A program made the position numbers and the translations under genes. A stretch of DNA of 42,708 bases, from NCBI GenBank assembly GCA_905234175.1, contig CAJOGX010000015.1:1-42708 (forward strand), read 5' to 3'. Positions 41,458 to 42,708 of this stretch are shown piece after piece (the first letter of the stretch is position 1; the number at the start of each line of letters is the position of its first letter). The DNA comes from an uncultured Selenomonadaceae bacterium (GTDB lineage Bacteria > Bacillota > Negativicutes > Selenomonadales > Selenomonadaceae). The notes under the pieces are model-generated. The model was not told the DNA's origin and made no database searches. It worked only from the letters and a program-made list of their open reading frames with translations.

Positions 41458-42509
41458 GTAATGTGGTACTCAACGATTGAAAGATTTGCGCTGCCGTTCA
41501 GATTAATCTGGGTGCCGTCCTCCAGCGCGATAACCGGCATTGCGGAAAAATCTTTCGGGTAGAAAACAACGCGGCCTTTGCGCCCGTCGCTCAAAGTTAC
41601 GGCGGAGCCAACGAGATTGTCCTTGAGCCGCGTAATAAACGGCAGGCAAACGGCTGGGTCGTAGCTCGTGTACTGATTGTGCAGGAGGAAATTTACGGCG
41701 TCGAAAGGCGTTTTCTTGACGAAGCCAGGGCGCTCGATAATCAGATTGTCGTAGGCGTCGGCGACGGCGATAATTTTTGCGAAAAGGTGAATCTGCGCGC
41801 CGTGAATCTGGTGCGGGAAGCCGGAGCCGTTTACGTGTTCGTGGTGCTGAGTGATAATCGTCGGGATTGGTTCAGTGAATTTGAGTTTGCGAAGGAGCGC
41901 GGCGCCAATTTGCGGGTGACTCCTGTGGAGCATCATTTCTTTCGGATTGAGTTCGTCTTCGGTTTTTGCTAAAAGGGTTTGCGGAAATTTGAATTTGCCA
42001 ACGTCGTGCAGGAAGGCGGCAATCATGAGCACGCGAATTTCGTCCCAGCTGAAATTCATCCACTTGGCGATAATTCCGGCGAAAATTGCAACGCGTTCGC
42101 CGTGCAGTGCCAGCGAGGTACTTCGGTGACTCAGCGTAAAAAGATAATTCGTCGAGGCGGGGTTGTCAACCAGCGGCAGGAGCTGCGCAGTCAGCAGTAC
42201 GACGGGATTTTTAATTTCGCTGCTGGCTTTTATTTCAGTAAAAACTTTCTCGGCGAGCTTTGCGACGCGCTCAAAATTATTCGTGAACGAAGAATCTTTT
42301 TTCGAGATTGACGCAACCTGCTGAAAAAGTTTGCTCAGCTCGTATTCGTCCTTTATGTGCACCGCCGGAATTTGCGCTGCCTTCAGCGCGGCGATATGTT
42401 TTTCGTTCAGCACGGTGTTTTCCGAAAGTATCACCACGAACCTCGAATCGGTGACCGTCCGCGAAAGCACCATTCCGGCTTTCAGTTTTGCGACTTCGAC
42501 AATATTCAA
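41454..42509 (-). CDS. HD-GYP domain protein (cyclic di-GMP phosphodiesterase-like)
   Basis: HD-GYP proteins hydrolyse cyclic di-GMP. The 351-residue product begins with a DUF3391-like segment (VAKLKAGMVLSRTV), then the HD-GYP domain: HRSTSLALHGERVA, LHDVGKFKFP (His-Asp), RSHPQIGA and ITQHHEHVNGSGFP, in which GYP is read GFP, then ADAYDNL. The C-terminal part (about 300-351, GSAVTLSDGRKGRVVFYP) is the small beta barrel common in this subfamily. I chose TTG at 42509 because AAGGAGG lies eight bases upstream. No receiver domain is present. Activity is plausible since the metal ligands are kept. Confidence 0.88.
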   Translation of the reverse strand: MNIVEVAKLKAGMVLSRTVTDSRFVVILSENTVLNEKHIAALKAAQIPAVHIKDEYELSKLFQQVASISKKDSSFTNNFERVAKLAEKVFTEIKASSEIKNPVVLLTAQLLPLVDNPASTNYLFTLSHRSTSLALHGERVAIFAGIIAKWMNFSWDEIRVLMIAAFLHDVGKFKFPQTLLAKTEDELNPKEMMLHRSHPQIGAALLRKLKFTEPIPTIITQHHEHVNGSGFPHQIHGAQIHLFAKIIAVADAYDNLIIERPGFVKKTPFDAVNFLLHNQYTSYDPAVCLPFITRLKDNLVGSAVTLSDGRKGRVVFYPKDFSAMPVIALEDGTQINLNGSANLSIVEYHIT

Positions 42510-42533
42510 AACACAAACCTCCTTAACGCCGTA

Positions 42534-42562
42534 AGTATAATTCAATCGCGCGGAAATTACAA
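42534..42562 (-). promoter_or_regulatory. Promoter of the HD-GYP gene
   Basis: On the minus strand TTGTAA (42562-42557) and TATACT (42539-42534) are separated by 17 bases, about 25 bases before the TTG start. Confidence 0.6.
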
Positions 42563-42576
42563 TTTAAAAATTTTTC

Positions 42577-42605
42577 TTGACAGACGCCGCTGAAAGTACT
42601 ATAAT
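42577..42605 (+). promoter_or_regulatory. Consensus promoter of tRNA-Val
   Basis: TTGACA (42577-42582) and TATAAT (42600-42605) are perfect consensus boxes 17 bases apart, about 30 bases before the tRNA. It is the best sigma70-type promoter in the window. Confidence 0.9.
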
Positions 42606-42634
42606 GCGCATTGTTCGAGAGAACACGGGAACCT

Positions 42635-42708
42635 GGGGTTGTAGCTCAGTTGGTTAGAGTGCCTCGTTGACATCGAGGAGGTCACAGATTCGAGTTCTGT
42701 CAGCCCCA
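42635..42708 (+). tRNA. tRNA-Val (anticodon GAC)
   Basis: The acceptor GGGGTTG pairs with CAGCCCC, followed by discriminator A at the last base of the window. The D-arm is GCTCAGTTGGTTAGAGT. The anticodon stem CCTCG/CGAGG encloses TTGACAT, giving GAC. The T-arm holds GATTCGAGTTC. Any encoded CCA lies beyond the edge. Confidence 0.95.

Overview
This 42.7 kb chromosomal segment probably comes from a Negativicutes (Selenomonas/Veillonella-type) bacterium. Supporting signs are the tig-clpP-clpX-lon cluster, a proB-proA-nadD-yqeK-LCP-rsfS-cvfB-coaE run, a large single-chain pyruvate:ferredoxin oxidoreductase, a CobT-like protein recalling the Sporomusa/Veillonella ArsAB enzymes, and many TTG starts behind strong Shine-Dalgarno sites. 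The assignment is inferred from gene content. I see no insertion sequence, prophage or CRISPR array.

Layout: (1) 1-3116, an open reading frame that may be cut by the window edge, an ABC ATPase fused to a degenerate GHKL-like domain, and a GT41 (SPINDLY/OGT) glycosyltransferase. (2) 3112-3433, tRNA-Leu(TAG) on the minus strand, with its terminator tandemly duplicated around a tRNA-like remnant. (3) 3454-8967, a tight five-gene plus-strand unit: secreted deacetylase, unknown secreted protein, SpeD-like protein lacking the pyruvoyl serine, a double CobT/ArsAB-like protein, and NagA. (4) 14679-8959 (minus), tig-clpP-clpX-lon. (5) 22754-14758 (minus), an 11-gene unit from proB to a polyprenyl synthase, including an easily missed 47-residue membrane peptide between proA and nadD. 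(6) 28377-22880 (minus), PFOR, an FkbM methyltransferase interrupted at a C9 tract, and a ferredoxin-like aldo/keto reductase. (7) 28834-28513 (minus), a frameshifted small gene with a double-glycine leader-like motif. (8) 28950-32477 (plus), pheA, DAHP synthase, purA and a TIGR04076 protein, ended by stacked hairpins. (9) 33849-32602 (minus), a FakA/DAK2 paralogue without its nucleotide-binding aspartates, divergent from an FtsA-like ATPase with a repeat-rich C-terminal half (33947-36325) and a secreted protein. (10) 39648-37324 (minus), a CNNM/CorC-type membrane protein and a GspL/PilN-like protein. (11) 39711 to the end: TtcA-like tRNA thiolase, AEC permease, HD-GYP protein (minus) and tRNA-Val(GAC).

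Most genes are housekeeping: protein quality control, NAD, CoA, proline and aromatic synthesis, purine synthesis and pyruvate oxidation. The less ordinary content is the SpeD-like/CobT-like pair, the slippage-prone methyltransferase, the ABC-GHKL fusion, and several paralogues that keep the fold of an enzyme family but lack its key residues.
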